Origin: Thioalkalivibrio sp.
Lineage (GTDB): Bacteria; Pseudomonadota; Gammaproteobacteria; Ectothiorhodospirales; Ectothiorhodospiraceae
Assembly: GCA_007119005.1 (NCBI GenBank)
Contig: SKQM01000004.1
Span: 1-9,273, forward strand
Direction: 5' to 3'
Length of the DNA stretch: 9,273 nt
Notes under the pieces: generated by a model
Databases searched by the model: none
The model's input: the letters and a program-made list of their open reading frames with translations, nothing else
What the model was told of the DNA's origin: nothing
Translations under genes and position numbers: made by a program
Shown: positions 1-7,398 of the stretch, in pieces
Numbering within the stretch: position 1 is the first letter of the stretch
Layout of the letters: each line of letters begins with the position of its first letter

Positions 1-55
1 AGACGGTCGCAAGGTTCGGGTGTTCCGCTCGAACGGCGAAGTCGTCGACGCATAA
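1..55 (+). CDS. rplX: 50S ribosomal protein L24, C-terminal fragment
   Basis: Only the last 17 codons and the TAA stop (53-55) are in the window; the rest lies upstream. The readable tail is [17 protein letters not shown], which matches the end of bacterial L24 (E. coli has a similar K-V-R-F-F-K-S-N stretch before its stop). L24 is an early assembly protein of the 50S subunit that binds 23S rRNA near the exit tunnel. Its position directly before rplE is the standard spc order. The gap to rplE is 16 nt. The fragment is short, so the call rests on this tail together with the gene order. Confidence 0.9.
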   Translation, partial: DGRKVRVFRSNGEVVDA

Positions 56-71
56 GGGCGGAAAGAGAGCC

Positions 72-611
72 ATGGAACGTTTGAGAGCGCAGTACCTGGA
101 GTCGGTGGTCCCGGCCCTGAAGGAGAAATTCCAGTACGCGAACGTGATGGAGGTCCCGCGGATCACCAAGGTCACGCTGAACATGGGACTGGGTGACGCG
201 GTCGCCGACAAGAAGGTGATCGAGCACGCCCTGTCGGACATGACCGCGATCGCCGGCCAGAAGCCGGTGGTGACCAAGGCCCGGAAGTCCATCGCCGCGT
301 TCAAGATCCGCGACGGCTATCCGATCGGATGCAAGGTCACGCTGCGGCGCGGGCGCATGTACGAGTTCCTCGATCGGCTGATCAACGTCGCGATCCCTCG
401 TGTCCGTGACTTCCGCGGCTACAGTCCGCGCGCCTTCGACGGTCGCGGCAACTACAGCCTCGGTGTGAAGGAGCAGATCATCTTCCCCGAGATCGACTAC
501 GACCGTATCGACAAGATCCGCGGGATGGACATCACCATCACCACCAACGCGAAGAGTGACGAGGAGGCAAAGGCATTGCTCGAGGCCTTCCGCTTCCCCT
601 TCCGGCAGTAA
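72..611 (+). CDS. rplE: 50S ribosomal protein L5
   Basis: The 179-residue protein has the same length as E. coli L5. L5 binds 5S rRNA together with L18 in the central protuberance of the 50S subunit and contacts P-site tRNA and S13 across the subunit interface. Visible family features are the [16 protein letters not shown] segment near residues 28-43, the [21 protein letters not shown] region near 62-82, and the typical end [16 protein letters not shown]. The ATG at 72 follows a purine-rich GGAAAGAGAG (60-69) and gives the expected N terminus MERLRAQY. In E. coli the S8 translational repressor acts around the L24/L5 junction. The gap here is only 16 nt and I could not recognise an S8-binding helix in it. 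Confidence 0.98.
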   Translation: MERLRAQYLESVVPALKEKFQYANVMEVPRITKVTLNMGLGDAVADKKVIEHALSDMTAIAGQKPVVTKARKSIAAFKIRDGYPIGCKVTLRRGRMYEFLDRLINVAIPRVRDFRGYSPRAFDGRGNYSLGVKEQIIFPEIDYDRIDKIRGMDITITTNAKSDEEAKALLEAFRFPFRQ

Positions 612-628
612 CCCGAGGTTTCCGAGAA

Positions 629-934
629 ATGGCAAAGATTTCGATGATGATCCGCGAGCAGAAGCGGGCGAAGCTGGTTGAGAAGTACGCGGCGCGCAGG
701 GCCGAGCTGAAGGCGAAGGTTCTTGACGAGTCGCTTCCCGGCGAGGAGCGCATGGCGGCGATGCAGGCATTGCAGAAGCTGCCTCGGGACTCGAGCCCGG
801 TGCGCAAGCGGAACCGCTGCGGCGTCACCGGCCGTCCGAAGGGTTACTACCGACGTTTCGGCCTCGGCCGCAACAAGCTGCGCGAATACGCGATGCGCGG
901 CGAGATTCCCGGCCTGCGCAAGGCGAGTTGGTAA
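629..934 (+). CDS. rpsN: 30S ribosomal protein S14 (zinc-independent long form)
   Basis: S14 sits in the head of the 30S subunit near S3, S10 and S19 and is a late assembly protein. The 101-residue length equals E. coli S14. The C-terminal core near residues 60-85 ([18 protein letters not shown]) has a single cysteine, Cys64. Of the two C-x2-C pairs of the zinc-binding short S14, the second Cys of the first pair and both Cys of the second pair are replaced (T-G-R, then G-R-N-K). This is therefore the zinc-free C-minus form usual in gammaproteobacteria. The ATG at 629 follows GAGG (615-618). The stop TAA (932-934) overlaps the ribosome binding site of rpsH, which suggests translational coupling. 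Confidence 0.98.
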   Translation: MAKISMMIREQKRAKLVEKYAARRAELKAKVLDESLPGEERMAAMQALQKLPRDSSPVRKRNRCGVTGRPKGYYRRFGLGRNKLREYAMRGEIPGLRKASW

Positions 935-938
935 GGAG
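932..938 (+). promoter_or_regulatory. Shine-Dalgarno of rpsH overlapping the rpsN stop
   Basis: TAAGGAG lies 9 nt before the ATG at 948. It decides the rpsH start: the reading frame is open upstream to 723, inside rpsN, but only the 948 ATG is correctly spaced and gives an S8 N terminus. The rpsN TAA stop is the first three bases of the motif, so ribosomes finishing S14 terminate on the S8 initiation signal. Confidence 0.85.
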
Positions 939-947
939 AACAGAATC

Positions 948-1340
948 ATGATGACCGATCCGATTGCCGACCTGCTCACCCGGGTACGGAACGCCCAGCG
1001 GGCCCACAAGAAGACCGTCTCGGTCCCGTACAGCCGGGGCAAGGAGGCGATCCTCAAGGTCTTCGCCGAAGAGGGCTATGTTGCCGACGTCGCTGTGGAG
1101 GGCGAGGGCGCGGCCCGCCAGCTGCGCGTGACCCTGAAGTACTTCCAGGGCCGTGGGGTCATCGAGAACATCGAGCGTATCAGCCGTCCCGGGCTGCGGA
1201 TCTACCGTGGCAAGGACGAGCTCCCGAAAATCAACGCGGGTCTCGGCGTGTCCATCATCTCGACCTCCAAGGGCGTGATGACCGACCGCGCGGCGCGGGC
1301 CCTGGGGCAGGGCGGCGAAGTGCTCTGCAAGATCTACTGA
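948..1340 (+). CDS. rpsH: 30S ribosomal protein S8
   Basis: This is a 130-residue protein beginning [15 protein letters not shown], the expected S8 N terminus. S8 binds helix 21 of 16S rRNA, is a primary assembly protein of the 30S platform, and in E. coli represses spc operon translation. The [15 protein letters not shown] stretch, [16 protein letters not shown] and the near-C-terminal signature [13 protein letters not shown] are all present. The reading frame extends upstream to 723 inside rpsN, but the ATG at 948 has a TAAGGAG at 932-938 and is the real start; the ATG at 951 would be spaced less well (12 nt). The C terminus LCKIY is slightly unlike the usual ending. The gap to rplF is 10 nt. 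Confidence 0.97.
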   Translation: MMTDPIADLLTRVRNAQRAHKKTVSVPYSRGKEAILKVFAEEGYVADVAVEGEGAARQLRVTLKYFQGRGVIENIERISRPGLRIYRGKDELPKINAGLGVSIISTSKGVMTDRAARALGQGGEVLCKIY

Positions 1341-1350
1341 GGAAACTGTC

Positions 1351-1881
1351 ATGTCTCGGGTAGCAAAAAGACCGCTCGATCTGCCGGCAGGGGTATCGCT
1401 GCAGGTGAGCGGGCAGGAAATCACCGTGAAGGGTCCCAAGGGCGCGATCAGCATGCGCTGTCCGGATGCCGTCGAGGTCTCCGTCGATGGCAATGTCGCC
1501 ACGGTATCGCCGTCGGCGACCGCCGCCAACAGCGCGCTTGCGGGCACCATCCGCTCGGTGCTGGGCAATCACGTGCATGGCGTCAGCCAGGGCTTCGAGC
1601 GCGGGCTGGAACTCGTCGGGGTCGGTTACCGGGCGCAGGCGCAGGGCAAGGTGCTGAATCTGTCACTGGGCTTCTCGCATCCGATCGCGTTCGAGGTTCC
1701 CGAGGGCATCACCATCGAGACGCCGACCCAGACGGAGATCCTGGTCAAGGGTCATGACTGCCAGCAGGTCGGTCAGGTCGCCGCGAACATCCGTGGCTTC
1801 CGCCCCCCCGAGCCCTACAAGGGCAAGGGCGTGAAGTACAAGGGCGAACGCATCCTTCGTAAAGAAGCCAAGAAGAAGTAG
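1351..1881 (+). CDS. rplF: 50S ribosomal protein L6
   Basis: The 176-residue protein has the two repeated L6 domains, roughly residues 1-82 and 83-176. The diagnostic L6 signature [11 protein letters not shown] falls at residues 153-163 and is followed by a lysine/arginine-rich tail ending KEAKKK. L6 binds 23S rRNA near the sarcin-ricin loop and the factor-binding site and takes part in late 50S assembly. The ATG at 1351 follows TGAGGAA, which includes the rpsH TGA stop (1338-1340), so coupling with S8 translation is likely. The length is one residue shorter than E. coli L6. I see no damage or insertion. Confidence 0.98.
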   Translation: MSRVAKRPLDLPAGVSLQVSGQEITVKGPKGAISMRCPDAVEVSVDGNVATVSPSATAANSALAGTIRSVLGNHVHGVSQGFERGLELVGVGYRAQAQGKVLNLSLGFSHPIAFEVPEGITIETPTQTEILVKGHDCQQVGQVAANIRGFRPPEPYKGKGVKYKGERILRKEAKKK

Positions 1882-1890
1882 GGTAGAACC

Positions 1891-2244
1891 GTGGACAAGA
1901 AAGAGTCGAGACTCAGAAGGGCACGCCGCGCGCGTTACAAGATCCGGGAGCTGGGAGTGCACCGCCTCTGCGTGCACCGCACACCCCGACACATCTACGC
2001 GCAGGTCATCGCGCCGAGCGGGGACGCCGTGCTCGCGGCCGCCTCCACGGTCGAGTCCGGCGTTCGCGGGGATCTCAAGTACACCGGCAACACGGAGGCC
2101 GCGGCGCGGGTGGGCAAACTCATCGCCGAGCGGGCCCGGGCGGCCGGGATCGAGCGGGTCGCCTTCGACCGCGCGGGGTTCCGCTATCACGGGCGTGTGC
2201 AGGCACTGGCCGACGCCGCCCGCGAAGGCGGCCTGCAGTTCTGA
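1891..2244 (+). CDS. rplR: 50S ribosomal protein L18
   Basis: The 117-residue protein equals E. coli L18 in length and begins [18 protein letters not shown]18 binds 5S rRNA with L5 and fixes it to the central protuberance. Diagnostic stretches are [15 protein letters not shown] (near 27-43), LKYTGN, and the C-terminal FHYHGR-type block [21 protein letters not shown]. The start codon is GTG at 1891, the only non-ATG start among the complete genes here. It is chosen because it yields the exact family N terminus. The ribosome binding site is weak (AGGG, 1880-1883, overlapping the rplF stop), so translation may depend on ribosomes arriving from rplF. Confidence 0.98.
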   Translation: MDKKESRLRRARRARYKIRELGVHRLCVHRTPRHIYAQVIAPSGDAVLAAASTVESGVRGDLKYTGNTEAAARVGKLIAERARAAGIERVAFDRAGFRYHGRVQALADAAREGGLQF

Positions 2245-2271
2245 TCGGACCCGATTTCACCGGAGACAGTA

Positions 2272-2778
2272 ATGGCACGTAACGAAGCAAGCGAAGCCAC
2301 GGATGGGCTGCAGGAAAAACTGATCAGCGTCAATCGGGTCGCGAAGGTGGTCAAGGGCGGGCGCCAGTTCCGCTTCGCCGCGCTGACCGTGGTCGGCGAC
2401 GGCGAGGGTCGCGTCGGTTATGGCTACGGCAAGGCACGCGAGGTGCCGCTGGCGATCCAGAAGGCGATGCAGCAGGCACGCCAGAACATGACGACCGTCA
2501 CCCTGAACCAGGGTACCCTGCACTACGCGGTGAACGGGCGCCATGGGGCCGCCAACGTATACATGCAGCCGGCCTCGGAAGGGACGGGCGTGATCGCAGG
2601 TGGTGCGATGCGCGCGGTGCTCGAGGTCGCTGGAGTGCGCAACGTGCTCGCCAAGTGCGTGGGCTCGCGCAACCCGATCAACGTGGTACAGGCGACGATC
2701 AACGGTCTGGCGGCCGTGAACGACCCCGAAATGGTCGCTGCAAAACGCGGCAAGACCCTCGAAGAAATCACGGGTTGA
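2272..2778 (+). CDS. rpsE: 30S ribosomal protein S5
   Basis: This 168-residue protein (E. coli 166) has the N-terminal dsRNA-binding-fold S5 domain near residues 15-80 and the C-terminal domain near 90-155. The signature block runs from residue 20 to about 55 and includes [16 protein letters not shown] and [11 protein letters not shown]5 lies at the mRNA entry side of the 30S subunit and influences decoding accuracy. The VVKGGR loop (26-31) is where spectinomycin-resistance substitutions map in E. coli S5, and it looks wild type here. The ATG at 2272 follows GGAG (2262-2265). The stop TGA (2776-2778) is two nucleotides before rpmD. Confidence 0.98.
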   Translation: MARNEASEATDGLQEKLISVNRVAKVVKGGRQFRFAALTVVGDGEGRVGYGYGKAREVPLAIQKAMQQARQNMTTVTLNQGTLHYAVNGRHGAANVYMQPASEGTGVIAGGAMRAVLEVAGVRNVLAKCVGSRNPINVVQATINGLAAVNDPEMVAAKRGKTLEEITG

Positions 2779-2780
2779 AC

Positions 2781-2960
2781 ATGAACAAGCTGAAACTCAC
2801 GCTGGTCCGGTCCACGGCGGGCCGACTGGCCAATCACAAGGCCTGCGTCCGCGGGCTTGGTCTGCGCAAGACGCAGAGCACCTCCGTGGTCGACGCGACG
2901 CCGGAAAATCTGGGCATGGTGCGCAAGGTCGCATACCTGCTCAAGGTCGAGGAGGTCTGA
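2781..2960 (+). CDS. rpmD: 50S ribosomal protein L30
   Basis: This 59-residue protein has the same size as E. coli L30. L30 is a small peripheral protein of the 50S subunit with a ferredoxin-like fold. The visible family pattern is [18 protein letters not shown] followed by GLGLRKTQS, then [17 protein letters not shown] at the end. The frame is open upstream to 2655 inside rpsE, but the ATG at 2781 gives the correct N terminus. It lies 2 nt after the rpsE stop and has no convincing Shine-Dalgarno, so reinitiation after rpsE is the likely mode of translation. The stop (2958-2960) is followed after 2 nt by rplO. Confidence 0.97.
   Translation: MNKLKLTLVRSTAGRLANHKACVRGLGLRKTQSTSVVDATPENLGMVRKVAYLLKVEEV
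2949..2956 (+). promoter_or_regulatory. Strong Shine-Dalgarno of rplO within the end of rpmD
   Basis: GAGGAGGT is a near-perfect anti-16S match placed 6 nt before the rplO ATG at 2963. It is encoded by the last codons of rpmD (K-V-E-E-V). It is the strongest ribosome binding site in the window and selects the 2963 start over the in-frame ATG at 2969. Confidence 0.85.
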
Positions 2961-2962
2961 CC

Positions 2963-3394
2963 ATGCGCATGAACGAACTGTTGCCGACGCCGGGTTCCCG
3001 GGCCAAGGCCAAGCGCCTCGGACGCGGAATCGGTTCCGGTCTCGGCAAAACCGGCGGTCGGGGACACAAGGGCCAGAAGGCGCGTTCCGGCGGCTACCAC
3101 AAGGTGGGCTTCGAGGGCGGCCAGATGCCGCTGCAGCGGCGCCTCCCGAAGGTGGGCTTCCGCTCGCGCACTCCGCTGCGCACCGCCGAGGTGCGTCTGC
3201 ACGAGGTCGCGCAGATCGACGGCGACGTGACCCTGGAATCGCTGAAGGCGGCCGGGCTGATCCCTGGGGCGGCGGAACGCGCCAAGGTCTTTGCCTCCGG
3301 CACCATTGACAAGCCCTGCGTGCTGCGCGGTATCGCGGTGACCGCGGGTGCGCGGGCCGCGATTGAAGCCGCCGGCGGACGCATCGAGGAGTAA
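2963..3394 (+). CDS. rplO: 50S ribosomal protein L15
   Basis: This 143-residue protein (E. coli 144) has the basic glycine-rich N-terminal extension of L15, with [20 protein letters not shown] at residues 17-36. L15 threads this tail through 23S rRNA and joins late in 50S assembly. Next comes the conserved [17 protein letters not shown] block (50-66), and the C-terminal signature [15 protein letters not shown] (129-143). The ATG at 2963 is chosen over the in-frame ATG at 2969 because of spacing from GAGGAGGT (2949-2956) and because [12 protein letters not shown] matches the family start. The stop TAA (3392-3394) is two nucleotides before secY, the usual spc arrangement. Confidence 0.98.
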   Translation: MRMNELLPTPGSRAKAKRLGRGIGSGLGKTGGRGHKGQKARSGGYHKVGFEGGQMPLQRRLPKVGFRSRTPLRTAEVRLHEVAQIDGDVTLESLKAAGLIPGAAERAKVFASGTIDKPCVLRGIAVTAGARAAIEAAGGRIEE

Positions 3395-3396
3395 CG

Positions 3397-4740
3397 ATGG
3401 CACGTGGAGCGACAGCAAGAGGTGCTGGACTGACGGGGTTCTCGGAACTCCGCCAGCGTCTGCTGTTCGTGCTGGGCGCGCTGGTCGTCTACCGCATCGG
3501 TACCTTCATTCCGGTGCCGGGGATCAACCCGGTTGCGGTGGCGAGCTTCTTCGACCAGCACAGCGGCACCATCCTGGACATGTTCAACATGTTCTCGGGT
3601 GGCGCGCTCGAGCGCCTGTCGATCTTTGCGCTGGGCGTGATGCCCTACATCTCCTCGGCGATCATCATGCAGCTGCTCGCGGCGACGGTGCCGTATCTGC
3701 AGCAGCTGAAGAAGGAAGGCGAGTCCGGACGCCGCAAGATCACCCAGTACACGCGCTATGGCACGGTGTTCCTTGCGCTCTTTCAGAGTATCGGCATCTC
3801 GGTGGCGCTCAGCGGGCAGACCATTCAGGGCATGCCGATGGCGTTGACGCCCACGCATATCTTCATCCCGACGGTGGTGGTTTCGCTGGTCACCGGCACG
3901 ATGTTCCTGGTCTGGCTGGGGGAGCAGATCACCGAGCGCGGCGTCGGCAACGGCATCTCGATCATCATTTTCGCGGGCATCGTCGCGGGTCTGCCGGCTG
4001 CGATCGGCGGTACGCTGGAGCTTGCGCGCACCGGTGAACTCGCCGCGGCCTTCGTGGTCATTCTGCTGGTGCTCGCGCTGGCTGTCACGGCCTTCGTGGT
4101 GTTCGTGGAGCGGGGGCAGCGGCGCATCACCATCAACTATGCGAAGCGCCAGGTGGGCCGCAAGGTGATTGGTGGGCAGTCCAGCCACCTCCCGCTGAAG
4201 CTGAACATGGCTGGCGTGATCCCGCCGATCTTCGCCTCGAGCATCATTCTGTTCCCCGCTACGCTGGGGCAGTGGTTCGGCCAGGCGGAGGGGATGGGTT
4301 GGCTGCGCGAGATCTCGACCACGCTCGCGCCCGGACAGCCGTTGTACGTGACGTTTTACGCTGCGGCGATCATTTTCTTCTGCTTTTTCTACACCGCGCT
4401 GGTGTTCAATTCGCGGGAGACCGCGGAGAACCTCAAGAAGCAGGGGGCGTTCGTACCGGGGATCCGTCCCGGTGTGCAGACGGAACGGTTCATCGACGGT
4501 GTGATGACGCGATTGACCGCAGTCGGGGCGATCTACATCACCGCGGTGTGTCTGCTGCCGGAGTTCCTGATCCTGTACTGGAACGTACCATTCTATTTTG
4601 GTGGCACCTCGCTGCTGATCATCGTGATCGTGACCATGGACTTCATGGCGCAGCTGCAGGCGCACCTGATGTCGCACCAGTACGAAGGACTGATGCGCAA
4701 GGCGAATCTCAAGGGTTTTGGCGGCAGCAACATCCGCTAG
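3397..4740 (+). CDS. secY: Preprotein translocase subunit SecY
   Basis: This 447-residue inner-membrane protein is the channel core of SecYEG, which exports unfolded proteins (with SecA) and inserts membrane proteins (with SRP). Ten hydrophobic segments can be read at about residues 21-42, 71-95, 120-139, 155-173, 183-205, 217-237, 272-291, 316-337, 370-392 and 398-417. The plug region near 57-69 precedes the second segment. Motifs include the [20 protein letters not shown] signature (173-192) and the cytosolic loop VPGIRPG (353-359), where Arg357 matches the essential E. coli Arg357. The start at 3397 follows GAGGAG (3386-3391) and comes 2 nt after the rplO stop. The protein ends GGSNIR and looks complete. 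Confidence 0.98.
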   Translation: MARGATARGAGLTGFSELRQRLLFVLGALVVYRIGTFIPVPGINPVAVASFFDQHSGTILDMFNMFSGGALERLSIFALGVMPYISSAIIMQLLAATVPYLQQLKKEGESGRRKITQYTRYGTVFLALFQSIGISVALSGQTIQGMPMALTPTHIFIPTVVVSLVTGTMFLVWLGEQITERGVGNGISIIIFAGIVAGLPAAIGGTLELARTGELAAAFVVILLVLALAVTAFVVFVERGQRRITINYAKRQVGRKVIGGQSSHLPLKLNMAGVIPPIFASSIILFPATLGQWFGQAEGMGWLREISTTLAPGQPLYVTFYAAAIIFFCFFYTALVFNSRETAENLKKQGAFVPGIRPGVQTERFIDGVMTRLTAVGAIYITAVCLLPEFLILYWNVPFYFGGTSLLIIVIVTMDFMAQLQAHLMSHQYEGLMRKANLKGFGGSNIR

Positions 4741-4759
4741 GTTTTTGGAGAGAGACGAG

Positions 4760-4873
4760 ATGAAGGTTAGAGCATCAGTGAAGCCGATCTGCCGCAATTG
4801 CAAGCTGATCCGGCGTCATGGCGTGGTGCGGGTGATCTGCACCGACCCGCGCCACAAACAGCGTCAGGGTTAA
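4760..4873 (+). CDS. rpmJ: 50S ribosomal protein L36 (zinc-ribbon form)
   Basis: This is a 37-codon gene between secY and the alpha promoter. The protein starts [19 protein letters not shown] and ends RHKQRQG. It keeps the C-x2-C-x12-C-x4-H zinc ligands (Cys11, Cys14, Cys27, His32), so it is the zinc-binding C-plus form of L36. L36 packs between 23S rRNA helices near the base of the central protuberance. The ATG at 4760 follows GGAG (4747-4750), 9 nt upstream. The secY-rpmJ order at the end of spc is the E. coli arrangement. Organisms with a C-plus L36 often also carry a zinc-free paralogue elsewhere, which cannot be judged here. Confidence 0.97.
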   Translation: MKVRASVKPICRNCKLIRRHGVVRVICTDPRHKQRQG

Positions 4874-4880
4874 CGCGTGC

Positions 4881-4909
4881 TTGAGTGCGCGCAGGTCTTT
4901 GGCTACAAT
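4881..4909 (+). promoter_or_regulatory. Sigma70-type promoter of the alpha operon
   Basis: The -35 element TTGAGT (4881-4886) and the -10 element TACAAT (4904-4909) are separated by exactly 17 nt. Each matches the sigma70 consensus at four or five of six positions. It lies in the 69-nt gap between rpmJ and rpsM, where E. coli also has its alpha operon promoter. Transcription would start near 4914-4916 and give a leader of about 27-29 nt before the rpsM ATG. I see no strong terminator between rpmJ and this promoter, so spc transcripts probably also run into the alpha genes. Confidence 0.8.
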
Positions 4910-4911
4910 AA

Positions 4912-4924
4912 TCGGCTTTGCCGA
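4912..4924 (+). repeat. Small inverted repeat at the alpha-operon transcription start
   Basis: TCGGC (4912-4916), TTT, GCCGA (4920-4924) form a perfect 5-bp stem with a 3-nt loop. It spans the start site expected from the -10 box. The following bases (ATTTGATGG) are not a convincing U-tract. The full hairpin would exist only in RNA coming from upstream (spc readthrough); an RNA started at 4914 or later would lack part of the left arm. Confidence 0.5.
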
Positions 4925-4942
4925 ATTTGATGGAGAGTTTGG

Positions 4943-5299
4943 ATGGCTCGCGTCGCTGGTATCAACATTCCAGACCAGAAGCACACCGTGATCGCGCTGA
5001 CTTCGATCTACGGGATCGGCAGGACACGCGCCCGGCAGATCTGTAACGCTGCCGGCGTCCGCGAGGACATCAAGGTGCGCGACCTGACCGATGCCGAGGT
5101 CGAGAGCCTGCGCGCCGAGGTCGGCCGCCTCCCCGTCGAGGGCGACCTGCGCCGGGAAGTCAGCATGAACATCAAGCGGCTGATGGACCTGGGCTGCTAC
5201 CGCGGCCTGCGTCACCGCCGCGGTCTGCCCGTGCGTGGCCAGCGGACCCGTACCAACGCCCGCACCCGCAAGGGTCCGCGCCGTCCGATTCGCAAGTAA
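4943..5299 (+). CDS. rpsM: 30S ribosomal protein S13
   Basis: This 118-residue protein equals E. coli S13 in length and is the first gene of the alpha operon. S13 lies at the top of the 30S head, touches P-site tRNA through its basic tail and makes inter-subunit bridges with L5. It begins [13 protein letters not shown] and has the helix-two-turn-helix region with GIGRTRAR (24-31). The family signature [19 protein letters not shown] lies at 84-102 and the tail is basic ([10 protein letters not shown]). The start is an ATG with GGAG at 4932-4935, 7 nt upstream. The E. coli gene is controlled by an S4-bound leader pseudoknot; the short leader here argues against the same structure. Confidence 0.98.
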   Translation: MARVAGINIPDQKHTVIALTSIYGIGRTRARQICNAAGVREDIKVRDLTDAEVESLRAEVGRLPVEGDLRREVSMNIKRLMDLGCYRGLRHRRGLPVRGQRTRTNARTRKGPRRPIRK

Positions 5300-5318
5300 T
5301 CTTTCTGGGACCCAATCA

Positions 5319-5708
5319 ATGGCACAACCGCAATCCAGGACCAAGAAGAAGGTCCGCAAGAACGTGGCCGAGGGCGTTGCCCACATTTACGCCTCGTTCA
5401 ACAACACGATCATCACCATCACCGACCGCCAGGGCAACACGCTGAGCTGGGCGACCTCGGGCGGCTCCGGCTTCCGTGGATCGCGCAAGTCGACTCCGTT
5501 CGCGGCGCAGGTGGCGGCGGAGCGGGCGGGTTCGGCCGCTCAGGAGCATGGCGTGAAGAACCTGGAGGTGCTCGTGAAGGGGCCGGGTCCGGGTCGCGAA
5601 TCCGCCGTGCGCGCGCTGAACAACGTTGGCTTCAAGATCACCAACATCAGCGACATCACCCCCATCCCGCACAACGGCTGCCGCCCGCCGAAGAAGCGGC
5701 GTGTCTGA
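5319..5708 (+). CDS. rpsK: 30S ribosomal protein S11
   Basis: The 129-residue protein matches E. coli S11 in length. S11 forms part of the 30S platform near the E site and helps select correct tRNA. The motifs [20 protein letters not shown] (19-38), [20 protein letters not shown] (48-67) and [10 protein letters not shown] (86-95) are near-invariant in the family. The end [13 protein letters not shown] carries the Asn119-Gly120 pair, which in E. coli S11 is a site of isoaspartate formation; modification here is inferred from that. The frame is open back to 5235 inside rpsM, but the ATG at 5319 gives the family N terminus. The ribosome binding site is poor (GGGA, 5307-5310). Confidence 0.98.
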   Translation: MAQPQSRTKKKVRKNVAEGVAHIYASFNNTIITITDRQGNTLSWATSGGSGFRGSRKSTPFAAQVAAERAGSAAQEHGVKNLEVLVKGPGPGRESAVRALNNVGFKITNISDITPIPHNGCRPPKKRRV

Positions 5709-5716
5709 ACCGATTC

Positions 5717-5720
5717 GGAG
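5717..5720 (+). promoter_or_regulatory. Shine-Dalgarno selecting the rpsD ATG
   Basis: GGAG lies 7 nt before the ATG at 5728. The codon before it, TTG at 5725, is also a possible start in frame and would add one residue. Spacing and the universal M-A-R-Y start of S4 both favour 5728. Confidence 0.8.
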
Positions 5721-5727
5721 TTGATTG

Positions 5728-6348
5728 ATGGCCCGTTACATTGGACCGAAATGCAAGCTGAGCCGTCGTGAGGGAGCAGACCTCGGGCTCAAGAGCCGTG
5801 CCCGTGCCCTCGAGACGAAGTGCAAGCTCGACAAGGCTCCGGGGCAGCACGGCGATCGCCGCACGCGCCTTTCCGACTACGGGGTGCAGCTGCGCGAGAA
5901 GCAGAAGCTGCGCCGTACCTACGGGGTTCTGGAGAAACAGTTCCGGAACTACTACAAGGAGGCCTCGCGCCTGAAGGGCTCCACCGGTGAAAACCTGCTG
6001 AAGCTGCTCGAGGGCCGACTCGACAACGTGGTCTACCGCATGGGCTTCGGCGGCACCCGCGCAGAGGCACGGCAACTGGTGTCGCATCGCGCGATCCTGG
6101 TGAACGGGCGGACCGTGAACATCCCGTCGTACCAGGTCTCTCCGGCCGACGTGATTGCGGTCCGCGAGAGGGCGCGCCAGCAGGTGCGCATCAAGGACTC
6201 GCTGACACTGGCCGAACAGGCGGGACTTCCGTCCTGGATCGAGGTGGACAGCAGCAAGTTCGAGGGCGTGTTCAAGGCGTTGCCCGACCGTTCCGACCTG
6301 CCGGCCGACATCAATGAGTCGCTGGTGGTGGAGTTGTACTCGAAGTAA
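5728..6348 (+). CDS. rpsD: 30S ribosomal protein S4
   Basis: This 206-residue protein has the same length as E. coli S4. S4 is a primary 16S rRNA binder that nucleates 30S assembly, lies at the mRNA entry pore, and in E. coli represses the alpha operon. It has the N-terminal domain with [20 protein letters not shown] (38-57), then [20 protein letters not shown], then the S4 RNA-binding domain at about 97-160 ([20 protein letters not shown]). It ends VVELYSK. Cys9 and Cys32 are present and align with two of the four zinc or iron-sulfur site cysteines of C-plus S4 proteins; the other two positions are not cysteine. The start is ATG 5728 with GGAG at 5717-5720. Confidence 0.98.
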   Translation: MARYIGPKCKLSRREGADLGLKSRARALETKCKLDKAPGQHGDRRTRLSDYGVQLREKQKLRRTYGVLEKQFRNYYKEASRLKGSTGENLLKLLEGRLDNVVYRMGFGGTRAEARQLVSHRAILVNGRTVNIPSYQVSPADVIAVRERARQQVRIKDSLTLAEQAGLPSWIEVDSSKFEGVFKALPDRSDLPADINESLVVELYSK

Positions 6349-6350
6349 CG

Positions 6351-6362
6351 CCTGCCCGCAGG
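6351..6362 (+). repeat. Small inverted repeat over the rpoA ribosome binding site
   Basis: CCTG (6351-6354) and CAGG (6359-6362) can pair around a CCCG loop. The right arm contains the first bases of the rpoA Shine-Dalgarno AGGAG (6360-6364). Four base pairs are weak, and it may mean nothing. If it forms, translation of rpoA would depend on ribosomes arriving from rpsD. Confidence 0.3.
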
Positions 6363-6369
6363 AGCGCAA

Positions 6370-7356
6370 ATGCAAGTGAACGAACTGGTCAACAAGCAGC
6401 ATATCGAGGTCGAGGCCGAGAACCGCAACAAGGCAAAGGTGGTGCTGGAACCGCTGGAGCGCGGCTTCGGGCACACCCTCGGCAATGCGTTGCGTCGGGT
6501 TCTGCTGTCATCGATCACCGGTGCGGCGATCGTCGAGGCCGAGATCGAAGGGGTGCTCCACGAGTACTCGACGATCGAGGGGGTACAGGAGGATGTTGTC
6601 GACATCCTGCTGAACCTGAAGGGGGTCGCCCTGCGCATGCATGCCCGTGAAGAGGCGGTGCTGTCGCTGCGCAAGAAGGGTCCCTGCATCGTCACCGCAG
6701 GGGACATCAAGCTGGATCACGATGTCGAGGTGGTGAACCCGGAACACGTGATTGCGACCATTACCAAGAACGTCGAGCTGGCGATGTCCCTTCGCCTGCG
6801 CGCCGGCCGTGGCTACGTGCCGGTTGCAGTGCGCCGGCAGGCGGACATGGAGGAGGCCACCATCGGCCGGTTGATGCTGGACGCCAGTTTCAGCCCGATC
6901 CGCCGGGTTTCCTATCGTGTCGAGAGCGCGCGCCTGGCGCAGCGTACGGACATGGACCGGCTGGTCCTGGAGTTGGAGACGAACGGAGCCATTGCTCCGG
7001 ACGACGCCGTCCGCCAGGCCGCCGGCATCCTGCAGCGCCAGCTGGCCCCGTTCGTCGACCTGAAGGAGACTGAGCGTGAGACGCGGGCCCAGGGTGGCGG
7101 CGCGGTCGATCCGGTGCTGCTGCGGCCGGTCGACGAGCTCGAGCTCACCGTGCGCTCGGCGAATTGCCTGAAGGCGGAGAACATTTACCACATCGGTGAT
7201 CTGGTGCAGCGCACCGAGGTCGAGTTGCTGCGCACGCCGAACCTCGGCAAGAAATCCCTGACCGAGATCAAGGACACGCTGGCCAGCCACGGTCTGTCAC
7301 TGGGGATGCGTCTGGAGAACTGGCCACCGCCGGGACTGCAGGAAGCTTCGGAATAA
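6370..7356 (+). CDS. rpoA: DNA-directed RNA polymerase alpha subunit
   Basis: This 328-residue protein (E. coli 329) dimerises to start RNA polymerase assembly and recruits beta and beta-prime. The N-terminal domain (about 1-232) shows [20 protein letters not shown] (26-45). A linker near 233-250 (TRAQGGGAV) precedes the C-terminal domain (about 251-320), a helix-hairpin-helix fold that binds UP elements and activators. In it [12 protein letters not shown] (261-272) carries Arg262 and Asn265, equivalent to the DNA-contacting E. coli Arg265 and Asn268. [13 protein letters not shown] (289-301) and [10 protein letters not shown] (311-320) follow. The ATG at 6370 is preceded by AGGAG (6360-6364), which overlaps a small inverted repeat (6351-6362). 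Confidence 0.99.
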   Translation: MQVNELVNKQHIEVEAENRNKAKVVLEPLERGFGHTLGNALRRVLLSSITGAAIVEAEIEGVLHEYSTIEGVQEDVVDILLNLKGVALRMHAREEAVLSLRKKGPCIVTAGDIKLDHDVEVVNPEHVIATITKNVELAMSLRLRAGRGYVPVAVRRQADMEEATIGRLMLDASFSPIRRVSYRVESARLAQRTDMDRLVLELETNGAIAPDDAVRQAAGILQRQLAPFVDLKETERETRAQGGGAVDPVLLRPVDELELTVRSANCLKAENIYHIGDLVQRTEVELLRTPNLGKKSLTEIKDTLASHGLSLGMRLENWPPPGLQEASE

Positions 7357-7398
7357 CGACAACGGCCCACGCCGGACTAACGAACCTAGGTAACTCTC

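Noticed and set aside
56..71. S8 translational operator between rplX and rplE
   Set aside because: E. coli has one at this junction, but here only 16 nt separate the genes and only a 3-bp GGC/GCC pairing is visible, which is not enough to claim a site. A search with an S8-binding helix model including the start of rplE would decide.
723..947. N-terminal extension of S8 into rpsN
   Set aside because: The frame is open, but the Shine-Dalgarno at 932-938 and the family N terminus place the start at 948.
3094..4803. A 569-codon open frame on the minus strand opposite rplO, secY and rpmJ
   Set aside because: It is antisense to three unambiguous genes, its composition (rich in Arg, His, Gln, Asp) is typical of high-GC antisense frames, and it has no domain I recognise.
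7363..7374. CGGC/GCCG repeat between rpoA and rplQ as a terminator
   Set aside because: A 4-bp stem without a T-tract, inside an operon whose next gene lies 24 nt away, is too weak to claim termination.
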